A stretch of 64,000 nucleotides of DNA from Lepus europaeus (taxonomy: Eukaryota > Chordata > Mammalia > Lagomorpha > Leporidae). The DNA lies in the NCBI RefSeq assembly GCF_033115175.1, contig NC_084834.1:120524275-120588274 (forward strand), given 5' to 3'. The notes beneath the pieces are model-generated. The model had not been told where the DNA came from, ran no database searches, and saw only the letters and a list, made by a program, of their open reading frames with translations. The position numbers and the translations under genes are program-made. Of the stretch, positions 46,176 through 56,432 are shown piece by piece (within the stretch, counting starts at the first letter, position 1; the number at the start of each line of letters is the position of its first letter).

Positions 46176-46764
46176 TCTATGAACTTTTATCTAAGTGCCC
46201 TCCTATTGTACCGGCAGCAGAATGCCAAAATGTTCTACTCCTATGTGATAAACTCAAACAGTTCTGTGCCCCTAGACATTCAACCTGTCTACTGACAGCA
46301 CTGACAAAGTCAGGGTCTCTGGTCGTGGGGAGGCAAAAGCAGCCGGGCAAGGCCGCGCCGGACCGTGTCCTAGCGGTCAGAGTCCTGCAGGACTGCAGGG
46401 CCAGGCCCACACAAGTCTCTCACCCAGCTGAGACTGCACACGAGTTTAGGGAGCTTCCAGCGATGGCACACACGGGAGGTCCAGCTGCAGGCAGTAGCCA
46501 GGACTGGATCAAGAGGGATCTGGGAAGCCACCAGGAAGACTGCAGGTCTTTACCCACCCTCTCTGTTCTGACATCGTCACTTGTGGTCACTGCAAAAGCT
46601 TCTTAAACAACCTCCCTGCCCCAATCTCAAACCACCCAACTTAGAAAAGGGGAAAATATGATAAAGAACTTTTCAGTTAAGGCAACATGTAACAGCGACA
46701 GCCTTGCCCAACACAACACCAGAGAGTCACTGTTAACCAACAGATCACAGAGCAGGCCGCAGAC
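46176..46764. other. CEP135 intron 2, no recognised element
   Basis: Unique intron up to the tandem array. Confidence 0.4.
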
Positions 46765-48215
46765 ACAGCACTTCAGAGGGACCAGCGTCTCCACACCATC
46801 ACTGTGCTCAGAACACACACAGCGCTCCAGAGGGACCAGCGTCTCCACACCATCACTGTGCTCAGAACACACACAGCGCTCCAGAGGGACCAGCGTCTCC
46901 ACACCATCACTGTGCTCACAGAGAGCTCAGAACACACACAGCGCCCCAGAGGGACCAGCGTCTCCACACCATCACTGTGCTCAGAACACACACAGCGCTC
47001 CAGAGGGACCAGCGTCTCCACACCATCACTGTGCTCACAGAGAGCTCAGAACACACACAGCGCCCCAGAGGGACCAGCGTCTCCACACCATCACTGTGCT
47101 CACAGAGAGCTCAGAACACACACAGCACCCAGAGGGACCAGCGTCTCCACACCATCACTGTGCTCACAGAGAGCTCAGAACACAGCGCTCCAGAGGGACC
47201 AGCGTCTCCACACCATCACTGTGCTCAGAACACACACAGCGCTCCAGAGGGACCAGCGTCTCCACACCATCACTGTGCTCACAGAGAGCTCAGAACACAC
47301 ACAGTGCTCCAGAGGGACCAGCGTCTCCACACCATCACTGTGCTCAGAACACACACAGCGCCCCAGAGGGACCAGCGTCTCCACACCATCACTGTGCTCA
47401 GAACACACACAGCGCTCCAGAGGGACCAGCGTCTCCACACCATCACTGTGCTCACAGAGAGCTCAGAACACACACAGCACCCAGAGGGACCAGCGTCTCC
47501 ACACCATCACTGTGCTCACAGAGAGCTCAGAACACACACAGCGCTCCAGAGGGACCAGCGTCTCCACACCATCACTGTGCTCAGAACACACACAGCACCC
47601 AGAGGGACCAGCGTCTCCACACCATCACTGTGCTCACAGAGAGCTCAGAACACACACAGCACCCAGAGGGACCAGCGTCTCCACACCATCACTGTGCTCA
47701 CAGAGAGCTCAGAACACACACAGCGCTCCAGAGGGACCAGCGTCTCCACACCATCACTGTGCTCAGAACACACACAGCGCCCCAGAGGGACCAGCGTCTC
47801 CACACCATCACTGTGCTCAGAACACACACAGCGCTCCAGAGGGACCAGCATCTCCACACCATCACTGTGCTCAGAACACACACAGCGCTCCAGAGGGACC
47901 AGCGTCTCCACACCATCACTGTGCTCAGAACACAGCGCTCCAGAGGGACCAGCGTCTCCACACCATCACTGTGCTCAGAACACACACAGCACCCAGAGGG
48001 ACCAGCGTCTCCACACCATCACTGTGCTCAGAACACACACAGCGCTCCAGAGGGACCAGCGTCTCCACACCATCACTGTGCTCACAGAGAGCTCAGAACA
48101 CAGCACTCCAGAGGGACCAGCGTCTCCACACCATCACTGTGCTCACAGAGAGCTCAGAACACACACAGCGCTCCAGAGGGACCAGCGTCTCCACACCATC
48201 ACTGTGCTCAGAGAG
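46765..48215. repeat. 54/65-bp minisatellite, about 25 copies, in CEP135 intron 2
   Basis: The core is gagggaccagcgtctccaca, then ccatcactgtgctc. The basic unit is 54 bp; a longer form adds acagagagctc (11 bp, total 65). Shorter forms lose four bases in the ACAC run or one base at gcgctcc/gcaccc. I counted 25 cores. Because the lengths mix and no unit carries a stop, all three plus frames stay open for 450-525 codons. These frames are repeat artefacts, not genes. Confidence 0.96.
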
Positions 48216-48396
48216 CTCCGAAGCACCTGCTCTGAAGAGCAGGGTCTGAGTGGCGACCCAGGTTTTACAGTGCGGAGAGGCTGCACTGAGGACAGCAGGG
48301 GAGGAGCTAAGGGGGAGAGGAAGAGCAACAGAAGACTGGGGTCTTAAAGGTTTGCGCATTTCTTTACTGACCAGGAAGCTCAACCAGAAACCAGCT

Positions 48397-48411
48397 GGGG
48401 GGGGGGGGGGG
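48397..48411 (+). repeat. G15 run near the CEP135 exon 2 donor
   Basis: About 15 consecutive G on the plus strand (C on the transcript) starting about 40 bases into intron 2. Confidence 0.85.
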
Positions 48412-48451
48412 CAGGGCTCCTGGAGGTGGAGAACTATGCTTTTATCTTTAC

Positions 48452-48564
48452 CTGAAAAGCTTTTCCACCAAGGGTAAACATTCTACCGTCAGAGTCTGCT
48501 GGTACCCCAACTGATCCAGTCTCTTCCTAATGTTGATATACTTCCGCTCTGCAGCTGTGGTCAT
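48452..48564 (-). CDS. CEP135: CEP135 coding exon 2 (start codon)
   Basis: 113 coding nt: residues 1-37 plus two bases of Ser38. The ATG at 48564-48562 begins MTTAAERKYINIRKRLDQLG and runs to CLPLVEKLF, matching the CEP135 N-terminus. The donor is TTCAG|gtaaag. The exon also carries 43 nt of leader (48565-48607) after an acceptor ttcttctag. The context ggcaggATGA has a purine at -3 but not the +4 G. This start fits the family and has no upstream in-frame alternative in the exon. Confidence 0.97.
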
Positions 48565-48607
48565 CCTGCCGTCCACTCAGTCCTTCTCACCGCCAAAAAT
48601 TAAAGCC
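48565..48607 (-). other. CEP135: CEP135 5' UTR part of exon 2
   Basis: 43 nt between the acceptor (cttcttctag) and the ATG, starting GGCTTTAATTTTTGGCGG. It carries a TAA that would end an upstream ORF starting in the predicted exon 1. Confidence 0.8.
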
Positions 48608-48744
48608 CTAGAAGAAGAGTGAAGCAGCGTGACGTCAGTGGGGCAGGTAAGAACCGCTTCTTGGTTGTTTTGCTGCTCTCCAGCAGGCGGCCTCCTGGAG
48701 TATTTAGACGGACTTGAGCCCAATGCTTACATGCTCACGCTCTA

Positions 48745-49240
48745 TATTTAAACTAAGTCCTCTCTTCATAAACTTAAATGTGCAACTTAGGACAATAAAG
48801 ATTCTAGAAAGAAACACGGATTGGTCAGAGCCTGAGGTGGGCAGAGGATGCTTAGTGAGTACTCTTTCAGAAGTACTAAACAAAAAAGAAAAAACCTGCC
48901 AAATGGGACTGCATCAAAATGAGAAATGTCTACTCATGGAAACATTCCATCCAGGAAATGTAAGGCAAGCCAAAGAGTATAGGACAGCAGGTCTAGATAC
49001 ATGGACTATAAAGGGAACTTTCACAACTCAAGAATAAGAACCCAGTGAGAAAATGTGTTTGGATTAAAAGCGAAATTCAGTTTTGCTTGACTTGGCACAA
49101 GCACTCTGCAGAAGAGACCTGAACAGGAACATCACAGGACAAGGTACTCAGGTGACGGTCACCAGGGAGACACAAATTAAAACCACAATCAGCGTCAATT
49201 TCATCCACAGGAGAATGGCTGAATACAAAAGACCCAGCCA
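48745..49240 (+). mobile_element. Ancient L1 ORF2 3'-end fragment
   Basis: The text gggactgcatcaaaatgaga, agacctgaacaggaacatca and acaaattaaaaccacaatca appears in the order of old L1 ORF2 C-terminal coding sequence. No open frame is kept. Confidence 0.62.
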
Positions 49241-49500
49241 CACCATATGTCAGCTACATTAGGGAGCACCGAGAACACACACACATACACACACCCGGCC
49301 GGACCATATGTCAGCTACATTAGGGAGCACCGTGAATACACACACACACACGCACACAAACCCAGACCCTACACTCACACACGGCCCAGCATCTACACAC
49401 ACATACACACACACACACACACACCTGGCCGGACCATTTGTCAGCTACCTTAGGGAGCATCGGGAATACACACACATACACACACACACACACACACACG
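49241..49500. repeat. CA-rich tandem repeat, three copies of a mixed unit
   Basis: The segment ccatatgtcagctacattag plus ggagcaccg, followed by a CA run and cccggccgga, occurs near 49243, 49304 and (diverged) 49433. Unit lengths differ (about 61, 130 and 70 bp) through the CA runs. Confidence 0.85.
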
Positions 49501-50551
49501 GCCCGGGGAAGGGACCATCCCTTGGGGGACCGCCCGGCAGTTTCTGGGAGTTAAATGCACTTCTTCCCATTAACCCCAGCAGGAAACGTGGGGGCTCTGC
49601 ACGGGGACAGGGGGCGGGGAGCTCCCACTGCTGGTCAGCACCACCCAGGAGGCTCCAGAACACCAAGCCAGACACCCCCACCCCCGGCACTGCCCCAGTC
49701 CTGGGGGGCTCAGCAGCAGGGAAAACCAAACTGCGCCCCCGAAATTCCTACAGCAGCCGCCGCGGACGTGGAGGGGCAGTGGCGGTGACCGGAACTTCCC
49801 AGGGGGAATCACCGAACAGCCCCCGGTGTGACCGCGGGGGAACGCAGCTGTGCGCCTTTACGGAAGCCTTTAAAACTGCACCGGTGCGCTGCACCCCCGT
49901 GCACCCGTGTACACCCCGCCTAGTGCGTGTGCGCACGGGCTCCGTCCCAGCCTCGGCTAACGGCACCAGGTGCTGTCTGCAACCCGAGCAAGATCTGCCG
50001 TCGGCTCGCATCCTCACAGCCACCCGGGCTCGGGACAAACGGCCACCACCGCCCAGGCGAGGGGCCCTGCCGCACCCCGGCTTCCGGCCCACGGGCCTGC
50101 ACTCACCAGGCCCTCCTAATCCGGCCCCTCTCCGCGTCGCTCCCTCCCGCACACCCGCCTCCTCCTCGCCGCACGGAAACTCCTGCCCTCGGGAGAAATC
50201 CTCCCGGGCGCCTCCGAGCGGGCAGGGCGGCGCCGCCGGCCGCCTGCGCTGCGCCCGCCTCCCGCTCGGCTCGCCCGGCCACGACCCCTCCGCCGCTCCG
50301 GGAGCGCAGGGCCCGCTCTGGGCGCGGCGTGGGGCGACGTCACGGGCAGCGGCCCCGCGGCGCGCCGGCCGGGCTGGGAGACCAGGCGTCCCGCACGCCC
50401 ATCCAAGCCCCACGGCCGCTCGCTTCCGGCTTCCAGCCAAACAGCCTCCCGCAGCCGGCGGCGCCCGAGCCGCCCGCCCCCGGCCCGCGAACGTCGCCTC
50501 CGACACAAACACCCCGCGTGCGCGCGCGCGCCCCCAGGCCGCCCCCCTCAC

Positions 50552-50597
50552 CGGCAGCCCCGGCCGCCGCCCCCCGCGGCCGCCGCCGCCGCCTCAT
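50552..50597 (-). other. Possible upstream ORF in the CEP135 leader
   Basis: If the exon 1 donor is right, an ATG at 50597-50595 opens MRRRRRPRGAAAGAAGL, which crosses the splice junction and stops at TAA in exon 2 (48603-48601), 17 codons in all. It would lie upstream of and not overlap the CEP135 start. Confidence 0.35.
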
Positions 50598-50640
50598 CGC
50601 CCGCGGGCCTCGTCCCCGCGGCCGCGTCAGCCGCAGTTTG
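50552..50640 (-). other. CEP135: Predicted non-coding exon 1 of CEP135
   Basis: A good donor, GCTGCCG|gtgagg, lies with its last exon base at 50552. The transcription start is placed near 50640 because a YY1-type site sits there; this is inference. Joining to the exon 2 acceptor at 48607 gives an intron 1 of about 1.9 kb. Confidence 0.5.
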
Positions 50641-50651
50641 AAAATGGCGCC
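50639..50651 (+). promoter_or_regulatory. YY1-type site (AAAATGGCG)
   Basis: tgaaaatggcgcc matches the YY1 consensus AAnATGGCGGC except near the end. Such sites often mark the start region of housekeeping promoters. Confidence 0.5.
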
Positions 50652-50688
50652 GAGACACGGGCCGGGCCGGCACGGAGGGGGCGCCGCG

Positions 50689-50702
50689 GTTGCCCCGGTA
50701 AC
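50689..50702. promoter_or_regulatory. CEP135: RFX X-box in the CEP135 promoter
   Basis: GTTGCCCCGGTAAC fits the X-box consensus GTNRCC-N(0-3)-RGYAAC at every position with a 2-bp spacer. RFX factors drive many ciliary and centriolar genes (family knowledge). It lies about 50 bp upstream of the inferred start. Confidence 0.75.
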
Positions 50703-50749
50703 GGAGCGGCGGGCGGCGCGCGGCGAAGGCTGCGCCGGGAAACCGGGGC

Positions 50750-50776
50750 CCGGAAGCGCAGCGGTGTGGGCGGGGC
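50750..50776 (+). promoter_or_regulatory. ETS site and GC box
   Basis: CCGGAAG at 50750-50756 (ETS/GABP type) and GGGCGGGGC at 50768-50776 (Sp1 type), typical of TATA-less CpG-island promoters. Confidence 0.5.
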
Positions 50777-51300
50777 GAGGCCGCGGGCGCCCCCTGGCGG
50801 CCGGCCCCAGCCTGGGCGGGGGCCGCCGTCGCACCCTCCCGCGCTGAGCACCTGCTGCGCGCGGGGTGAACGCGCGGGCCCGCTCCTGGTCGCTGCGGAG
50901 GGGCGCACCTGCTCACCGGACCGGCCTACTCCCCGGCGACCATTCCAGGTGAGCCTTTCGGCGTTCCCCGACCCCCGCCGGAACAGTGAGTTGTTCCCCA
51001 CGACCGTGTCCGCCCGAGGCTCTGCGGGTATAGATCTCTCCCGCCGCCCCCGACCGCGGACGGAATTCAGCCGCGTGCGGAGCACCTGCTGGTCGGAGGG
51101 AACCACGGGGTCATGGCAGCAGCGCGTGTCCCCTCTGAAAACTTTCTGGGGAACTCGCTTTGTTCCTGGTCGGTCTTCCCCCTACCGGTAGGCCGCCCAC
51201 TCTGGAAGCCAACTCATCTCGTGGCTGCTGCCGGCTTTGTACCCACCCGTGCACTGCTCTCACTCTCCCACTCCGAGCGCCTTGTCTGCCTGCCTGTGCC

Positions 51301-51952
51301 CGGATGAGCTGTGGCGTGGAGATTCTGCGAAGTAACGAGTGCGGTTCCGTGGGTGACCCTGGTGTGTCCCACACCCGTGCCTCCTCCTGTTTTGTTTTTG
51401 TTTTCCTTAGCAGCACAGCCGACCTGAGAGAGCCCTAAGCAGGGCGGGACGGCTGCTCCAAACACACACTCCTTGGGAAACGGACCAGTAAAACCCAATA
51501 GAGAGAGACAGAAGCTGAATGAGACGGAAGCCACGTTGCGGCTGGCTATGAGGGCTGTAGCAGGTGCACAGCTGGGGAGGCGGAGAGACGCAGCAACAGG
51601 CTCGCAGCGGCAGCAAATGAGCCCACCGACCGGCTCCCAGGGGCTCCAGGAGCTCCCCAGGGCGGGAGCCTGACAGGCGCCGCTGGGCTGCATTCCTGGT
51701 GAGGGAGACCTGATGATGGGGACATGGGGAGGCCGATGTAGAGAGACAGGGGAATAACCATCCCTGAGTCTGCTGCAAGACACCGAAACAACGACCAATT
51801 CAAACGCGGAGGAGAGAGCCAACAAGATAAACAACCAAAGCCAGTTCTCTCCAGACGACAGGAGCTGGCTGGCAGTGTTTAAATGTGGATGTGCTTACAA
51901 CGACCTTGATGGAGCTTACAACGACCTTGAGGAACGCCTCTCTCACCCTCTC
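51301..51952. other. Intergenic, no recognised element
   Basis: Moderately GC-rich flank of the CpG island. A short 18-bp motif, gcttacaacgaccttgat/gag, is duplicated at about 51893-51931. No gene is seen. Confidence 0.4.
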
Positions 51953-51956
51953 TCTC

Positions 51957-52275
51957 TTTTTAAGATTTAGTTAAGACAGAGTTAGAGAGAGAGGTAGAGC
52001 CAGAGAAAGAGAGAGGTCTTCCATCCACTGGTTCACTCCCCAAATAACTGCAATGGCTAGACCTGAGCTGAGCTGAAGCCAGGAGCCAAGAGCTTCTTCC
52101 AGGTCTCCCATGCAGGTGCAGAGGCCCAAGCACTTGGGCCATCTTCTACTGCTTTCCCAGGCCATAGCAAAGAGCTGGATCGGAAGAGGAGCAGCTGGGA
52201 CTAGAACTGGTGCCCATGTGGGATGCTGACACTGCAGGCTGGGGCTTTAGCTCACTGAGCCACCGTGCCAGCCTG
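51957..52275 (-). mobile_element. C-type SINE, antisense
   Basis: Starts ttttaagatttagttaagac and ends gccaccgtgccagcc. Confidence 0.88.
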
Positions 52276-52299
52276 AGAAAATACCCTTGGCCTCAGCCC

Positions 52300-52497
52300 T
52301 TTGACACCTTGGTGAAAGGGGCCTGTCCTGCAGCCTCTAGAATGTTCGGTGGCATTCCTGGCTTGTACACTCTGGATGCCATGGCAGCATGACCCAGCCC
52401 CTGGGCTGTGACAACCAAAAATGTCTCCAGGCATTGCCAGATGCTCCTTGGGAAGACAAAGCTCAGCCCTGGCTGAGAACCGCTTGCTTGGCTGGCT
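52300..52497 (+). mobile_element. MER5A-type hAT DNA transposon
   Basis: The text gtgacaaccaaaaatgtctc then caggcattgccagatgctcc, and the end ggctgagaaccgctt, match MER5A. Non-coding fossil. Confidence 0.8.
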
Positions 52498-52830
52498 GAA
52501 GGTGCAACGCCATGAAAAAGACCAAGAATTATTAAATGAAGCAGCAATAAGTGGCTACGGAGGGATCCAATCAGAAAACTTGGGAGGGAAAATGTAGTCT
52601 AAAGTTTTAAAAGTTTGTTAAATGAGAGAACTGTAGATCAGGCCAGTGAAAACAAGTTAGACAATTTCTCTGTACCCCGGTGTAGACAGATACTGTTTGA
52701 GAAAGCAATTAATAAATTAAATGGTCTTCAAAATGTTCAAGGGAAATACATAGTATGGGTTTGCTATGCATGGATTTCAAAATTATTTTGCACCAAAATA
52801 CACATCTTTTAATTCCATTTTCAATAAACT
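52498..52830. other. Intergenic, no recognised element
   Basis: AT-rich intergenic stretch with no recognised feature. Confidence 0.35.
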
Positions 52831-53130
52831 TTAAAAACTTTATTTCTGTGTATTTGAAAGGCAGAGAGGCAAACAGAGACAGAGAGGGTTCTTCCATCCC
52901 CTGGTTCACTCCGCAAATGCCTGCGATGGCTGGGGGTAGGTCAGGCCAAGACCAGGGCCAGGAACTCCGGATCTTCCTGGGTGTCAGGGACCCAATTACT
53001 TGAGGCATCATCTGCTGCCTCCCAAGATGTGCACTGGCAGGAACACTTTGAGCTTGGACTTGAACCCAGACACTCCAGTAAGGGAAACAGGCATCCCAGG
53101 GACACCCAATGGCAGCACAGGGGCAGCACT
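52831..53130 (-). mobile_element. C-type SINE, antisense, diverged
   Basis: Starts aaaaactttatttctgtgta. The 5' part past cagacactccagtaaggg is unusual (aggcatcccagggacaccca). Confidence 0.75.
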
Positions 53131-53307
53131 GCCCCTGTGAGCATTTTCTGGTCCTCGCCTATGGGTGATAACTTCAAAGGCTGCAAAAGGCACTAGAAGG
53201 AAGAGCAGCTACAGGAGGCAGAATGGTCCACCAAAGACGTCCACATCTAGATCCATTGCATTATATAGCAAGAGGTACTTTGGAAATTAGTTAAGACTAA
53301 AGGTCTT

Positions 53308-53635
53308 GGGGCTAGCGTTGTGGTGTGCCAGGTAAAGCCACTGCCTGCGATGCTAGCATTCCATATGGGCGCCGGATCGAGTCTGGCTTCTCCACTTCCG
53401 ATCCAGCTCCCTGCTAATGCGCCTGAGTAAGCAGTGGAAGATGAGCCAAGTGCTTGGGCCTCTGCACCCAAGTGCAAGACCCAGAAGAAGCTCCAGGCTC
53501 CTAGCTTCAGCCTGGCCCAGCCCCAGCCATTGCAGCCATTTGGGGAGTGAACCAGTGGATGGAAGAACACTCTATATGTCCTTCTCTCTGTTAAATCTAA
53601 CTTTCAGATAAATAAATCTTAAACAAAAGTAAAAA
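53308..53635 (+). mobile_element. C-type SINE, sense
   Basis: Head ggggctagcgttgtggtgtg to tail cagataaataaatcttaaac. Confidence 0.89.
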
Positions 53636-53764
53636 AGACTGAATTGGCATGGCTGAATTCCTAGGGATGGACTAAGAGACTGGGGTCATTGCTTACAGAA
53701 GTGTCTTGAACTCAATTGTGCTTCTGTTGAGGGGGAAAAACTTTATTTTTAAATGTTTGCCTTC

Positions 53765-54106
53765 TGGCCGGCGCCGCGGCTCACTAGGCTAATCCTCCGC
53801 CTTGCGGCGCCGGCACACCAGGTTCTAGTCCCGGTCGGGGCACCGATCCTGTCCTGGTTGCCCCTCTTCCAGGGCAGCTCTCTGCTGTGGCCAGGGAGTG
53901 CAGTGGAGGATGGCCCAGGTCCTTGGGCCCTGCACCCCATGGGAGACCAGGATAAGCACCTGGCTCCTGCCATCGGATCGGCGCGGTGCACCAGCCGCAG
54001 CACGCCTACCGCGGCGGCCATTGGAGGGTGAACCAACGGCAAAAGGAAGACCTTTCTCTCTGTCTCTCTCTCACTGTCCACTCTGCCTGTCAAAAAAAAA
54101 AAAAAA
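53765..54106 (+). mobile_element. Young C-type SINE, sense
   Basis: Perfect 10-bp duplication gtttgccttc at 53755-53764 and 54107-54116. Head ggccggcgccgcggctcact. Confidence 0.95.
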
Positions 54107-54409
54107 GTTTGCCTTCCAATTTCAATTCCCACAGACATTCTGAAGTCCTCTTGCATTACAGCTGATGTCCTGGATCTTGTTTGTCAAGAACTCCTCTACA
54201 TCGATGGCAAAGTGACTAACAAATAATAGGGCATATTGGAAAAAGAATTTTAAATTAGGCAAAGTTTGTCCGATGGCTCTTTATCCCATCAAGAGACTCA
54301 AAGCACTGAAAATCAGAGGCGGGAGATGAAACTCATTAGGGAGGAAGGATGAATAGATGGGCAAGGGAAAGAGGCGGACAAAGATAATAAACGAAGACCC
54401 TAACGAGCT

Positions 54410-54575
54410 AATGCCAGCCATGGTGTTTTGAGCTCCAGCTGTGTGCAGGTTCAAAGATACTGCTTTATGCTGCCACTGTGGAAGTATCAGTGTCCCATTT
54501 CACCGAAAGGAATAAGTCATTTCCCAAAGATCACCAAGTGACCGGAGCCTGAACTTGAACCCAGACATTAAAACA
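54410..54575 (+). mobile_element. MIR SINE, degraded, sense
   Basis: Keeps tgtgcaggttcaaagatact, cccatttcaccgaaaggaat and gcctgaacttgaacccagac in MIR order. Confidence 0.5.
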
Positions 54576-55700
54576 ACTCTGTGAATTAAGCAGACTGTCA
54601 AAGAAAGGCCAAAAAGGGGGGCTCTCCAGATGACAATCAATCAGTAGACTGTCGCAGAGAGAGACCAGGCTCCAGCTCAGAGCAGGGATATCTTCAGCAG
54701 ATACCGCCACAGGTGACTGTCCCAGCTGCTACCAAAACGCATCCAAGGGCAAGAAAACCCTCTGCCTTTCGGAACAGCTCATCGCATCGCTCAAGATCTT
54801 TGTTAGAAAAAGTCTTCTTTATACGACGCTAGAGTCTGCCCCTGCGTGAACGTGAGCAGGTTGTTCCAGGTCGTCACGGGAACGTGAATCTTTCATGTTG
54901 GTGATGATCCTGCAGAACAGACTGCCCAGACCCCTCAACCCTCACTCCCAGGACATGGTCTCCGAGGCCGCCACTCACCTGGCTTCTTCCTCCGGACCGG
55001 AGACACCCTGGCTTCTCACTAGAATGTGCCGGGGTGCATTTCTCGCCCTTGGCGCACCTGCTCAACTCCTTCGGGGTCTCTCGACACAGCCTCCTATCAC
55101 GTGAGCCTTGGGAGCAGCTGAATCACACATTTTCTGGAATAGTCCTCTTTCCACGGCTGGTCGGCTTTTAATATTTGCATTTATTTATGTTATCTGGATT
55201 GTTTCTGGAGAGGGATGGAGGTTACTGTAATTGACATCTTTGTAGATTTCCTTGGCCCATCCCCCTGGTGACGTAACAAGCGCCCGATGTCACTCTCTAG
55301 GTACTGTACTGCAGAGGATGACCTGTATGTAAGAGGGACAACTTCCCTCCGCGCTGAGAACGGCAGAGCAACTTTGCCCCTGGGTGTCCACGAATTTCCT
55401 TGGGAAAAGAAGGGAAAGGTCTTGGCTTCTCACCTTCGGACTGGGGACGAGAGTCTCCAGAGGACTGGAGGTTCTTGTGGTTGACTTCTCCTGGTGGGCC
55501 CCTTGGTTCAGGCTTTAGTCCCTTTTTTAAACACACACAGCTCTACAAGGAGGTAAATCCCCCAGGGTCCTCTGGGTCTGTCCAGTCATTGTCATAATTT
55601 AACTTCCAAGGCTTGTTCTTTAACCCAGGACCCAGTGAAACCTGCTCAGAAAGTCCTAACTGGGTAGAAACATGAACATACTTTCTGGATGACTTGGGAC
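54576..55700. other. Intergenic, unassigned
   Basis: About 1.1 kb of mid-GC sequence with no open frame above 80 codons and no family I recognise. It may be an old LTR or DNA transposon. Confidence 0.35.
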
Positions 55701-55711
55701 TGATCCAAGTA

Positions 55712-55713
55712 TT

Positions 55714-55761
<48 letters not shown>

Positions 55762-55880
55762 CATATTTATTTATTTATTTATATATGCATAAACACTCTC
55801 TATATATATACTCTATAGATAGATAGATATCCTCTCTATATAGATATCCTCTCTCTCTCTCTCATACACACACATGCACA
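55712..55880. repeat. Compound CT/AT/TAGA/CA microsatellite
   Basis: (CT)n, (AT)n, (TTTA)n, TAGATA units and CACA follow one another with few interruptions. Confidence 0.9.
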
Positions 55881-55884
55881 CTTT

Positions 55885-56420
55885 TCCTTACTCCCTCTCT
55901 CTCCTCACAGGGTCTCAGCCCAAGTATCAGAACATTTTCTAACGATGGATTAAGCCTCATGGGCTCATGTGACAGAAGTCCTGGTGGAAGCAGATCCTAG
56001 TTAGCTTTGTCCCATGGCACCACCAATGTCCTGACCCCTTTTCATACACCCTCTCTCCTCAGCCATTTTGCCTCATGGTCACAAGACGGCTGCGAGGATT
56101 CTAAGATGGGTTCACGTGCAACAGGACCAGAAACGAGAAGTGAAGGCAGGGGCAGGGACTTCGCATTGAGAGTAAAAAGATTTTACCTAGCGGCCTTTTT
56201 CTCACTGGGGAGAAAGAACCCTTGCAGAAAACCATAGTAGAGGACCCAGTATCGGCCAGAACCAGGCTCCATCCCCACCCCAAAATCAGTCACTGGCAAG
56301 GAACCTGCAATGTGGTGATTTACCACCACACCAGCCAGGGTTCTGTCAGCCAAAGTAACAAAACGGAGGCTGGAATGGCCCCATGAGCTCACATCCCTGG
56401 CTCCCACCAGCCATGGATTA
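55885..56420 (+). mobile_element. Ancient interspersed repeat, family not assigned
   Basis: The text tgcctcatggtcacaagacg and ccagccagggttctgtcagc resembles a dispersed mammalian repeat. Confidence 0.3.
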
Positions 56421-56432
56421 GAAATACACAGG

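Larger units (their letters stand above)
1..50640 (-). other. CEP135: CEP135 gene, 5' half (partial gene span)
   Basis: CEP135 (Bld10 in algae) is a long coiled-coil centriole protein. It is needed for cartwheel and centriole assembly, links SAS-6 to CPAP and microtubules, and in humans its loss causes primary microcephaly (family knowledge). I joined fourteen coding exons on the minus strand by their GT/AG sites and phases. They give 669 codons plus two bases, closely matching the N-terminal 60 percent of vertebrate CEP135 (about 1,140 residues). No stop, frameshift or missing exon was seen. The next coding exon was not found between position 1 and 3735, so the gene continues past the left edge. 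The right limit is the inferred transcription start in the CpG island. Confidence 0.96.
49500..51300. promoter_or_regulatory. CEP135: CpG island over the CEP135 promoter
   Basis: Dense CpG, highest at about 50,100-50,870, in an otherwise CpG-poor window. Long open frames here on both strands (up to 627 codons) follow from the lack of AT-rich stop codons and have no recognisable domain. The island spans predicted exon 1, most of its 5' flank and the right part of intron 1. Confidence 0.9.

Noticed and set aside
46658..48347. Three overlapping plus-strand open frames of 456-525 codons
   Set aside because: They translate the same DNA repeat in three frames. There is no start context, domain or splice evidence; the openness comes from the repeat lacking stops.
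50640..50847. Divergent protein gene starting at the plus-strand ATGGCG
   Set aside because: The frame has no known homologue, and the ATGGCG is best read as a YY1-type site. A divergent non-coding RNA cannot be excluded without expression data.
49308..51191. Plus-strand 627-codon open frame and several minus-strand frames of 100-267 codons
   Set aside because: They lie in the CpG island, where stop codons are rare, and begin in CA repeats. There is no recognisable domain, and the composition is Pro/Arg/Ala bias only.
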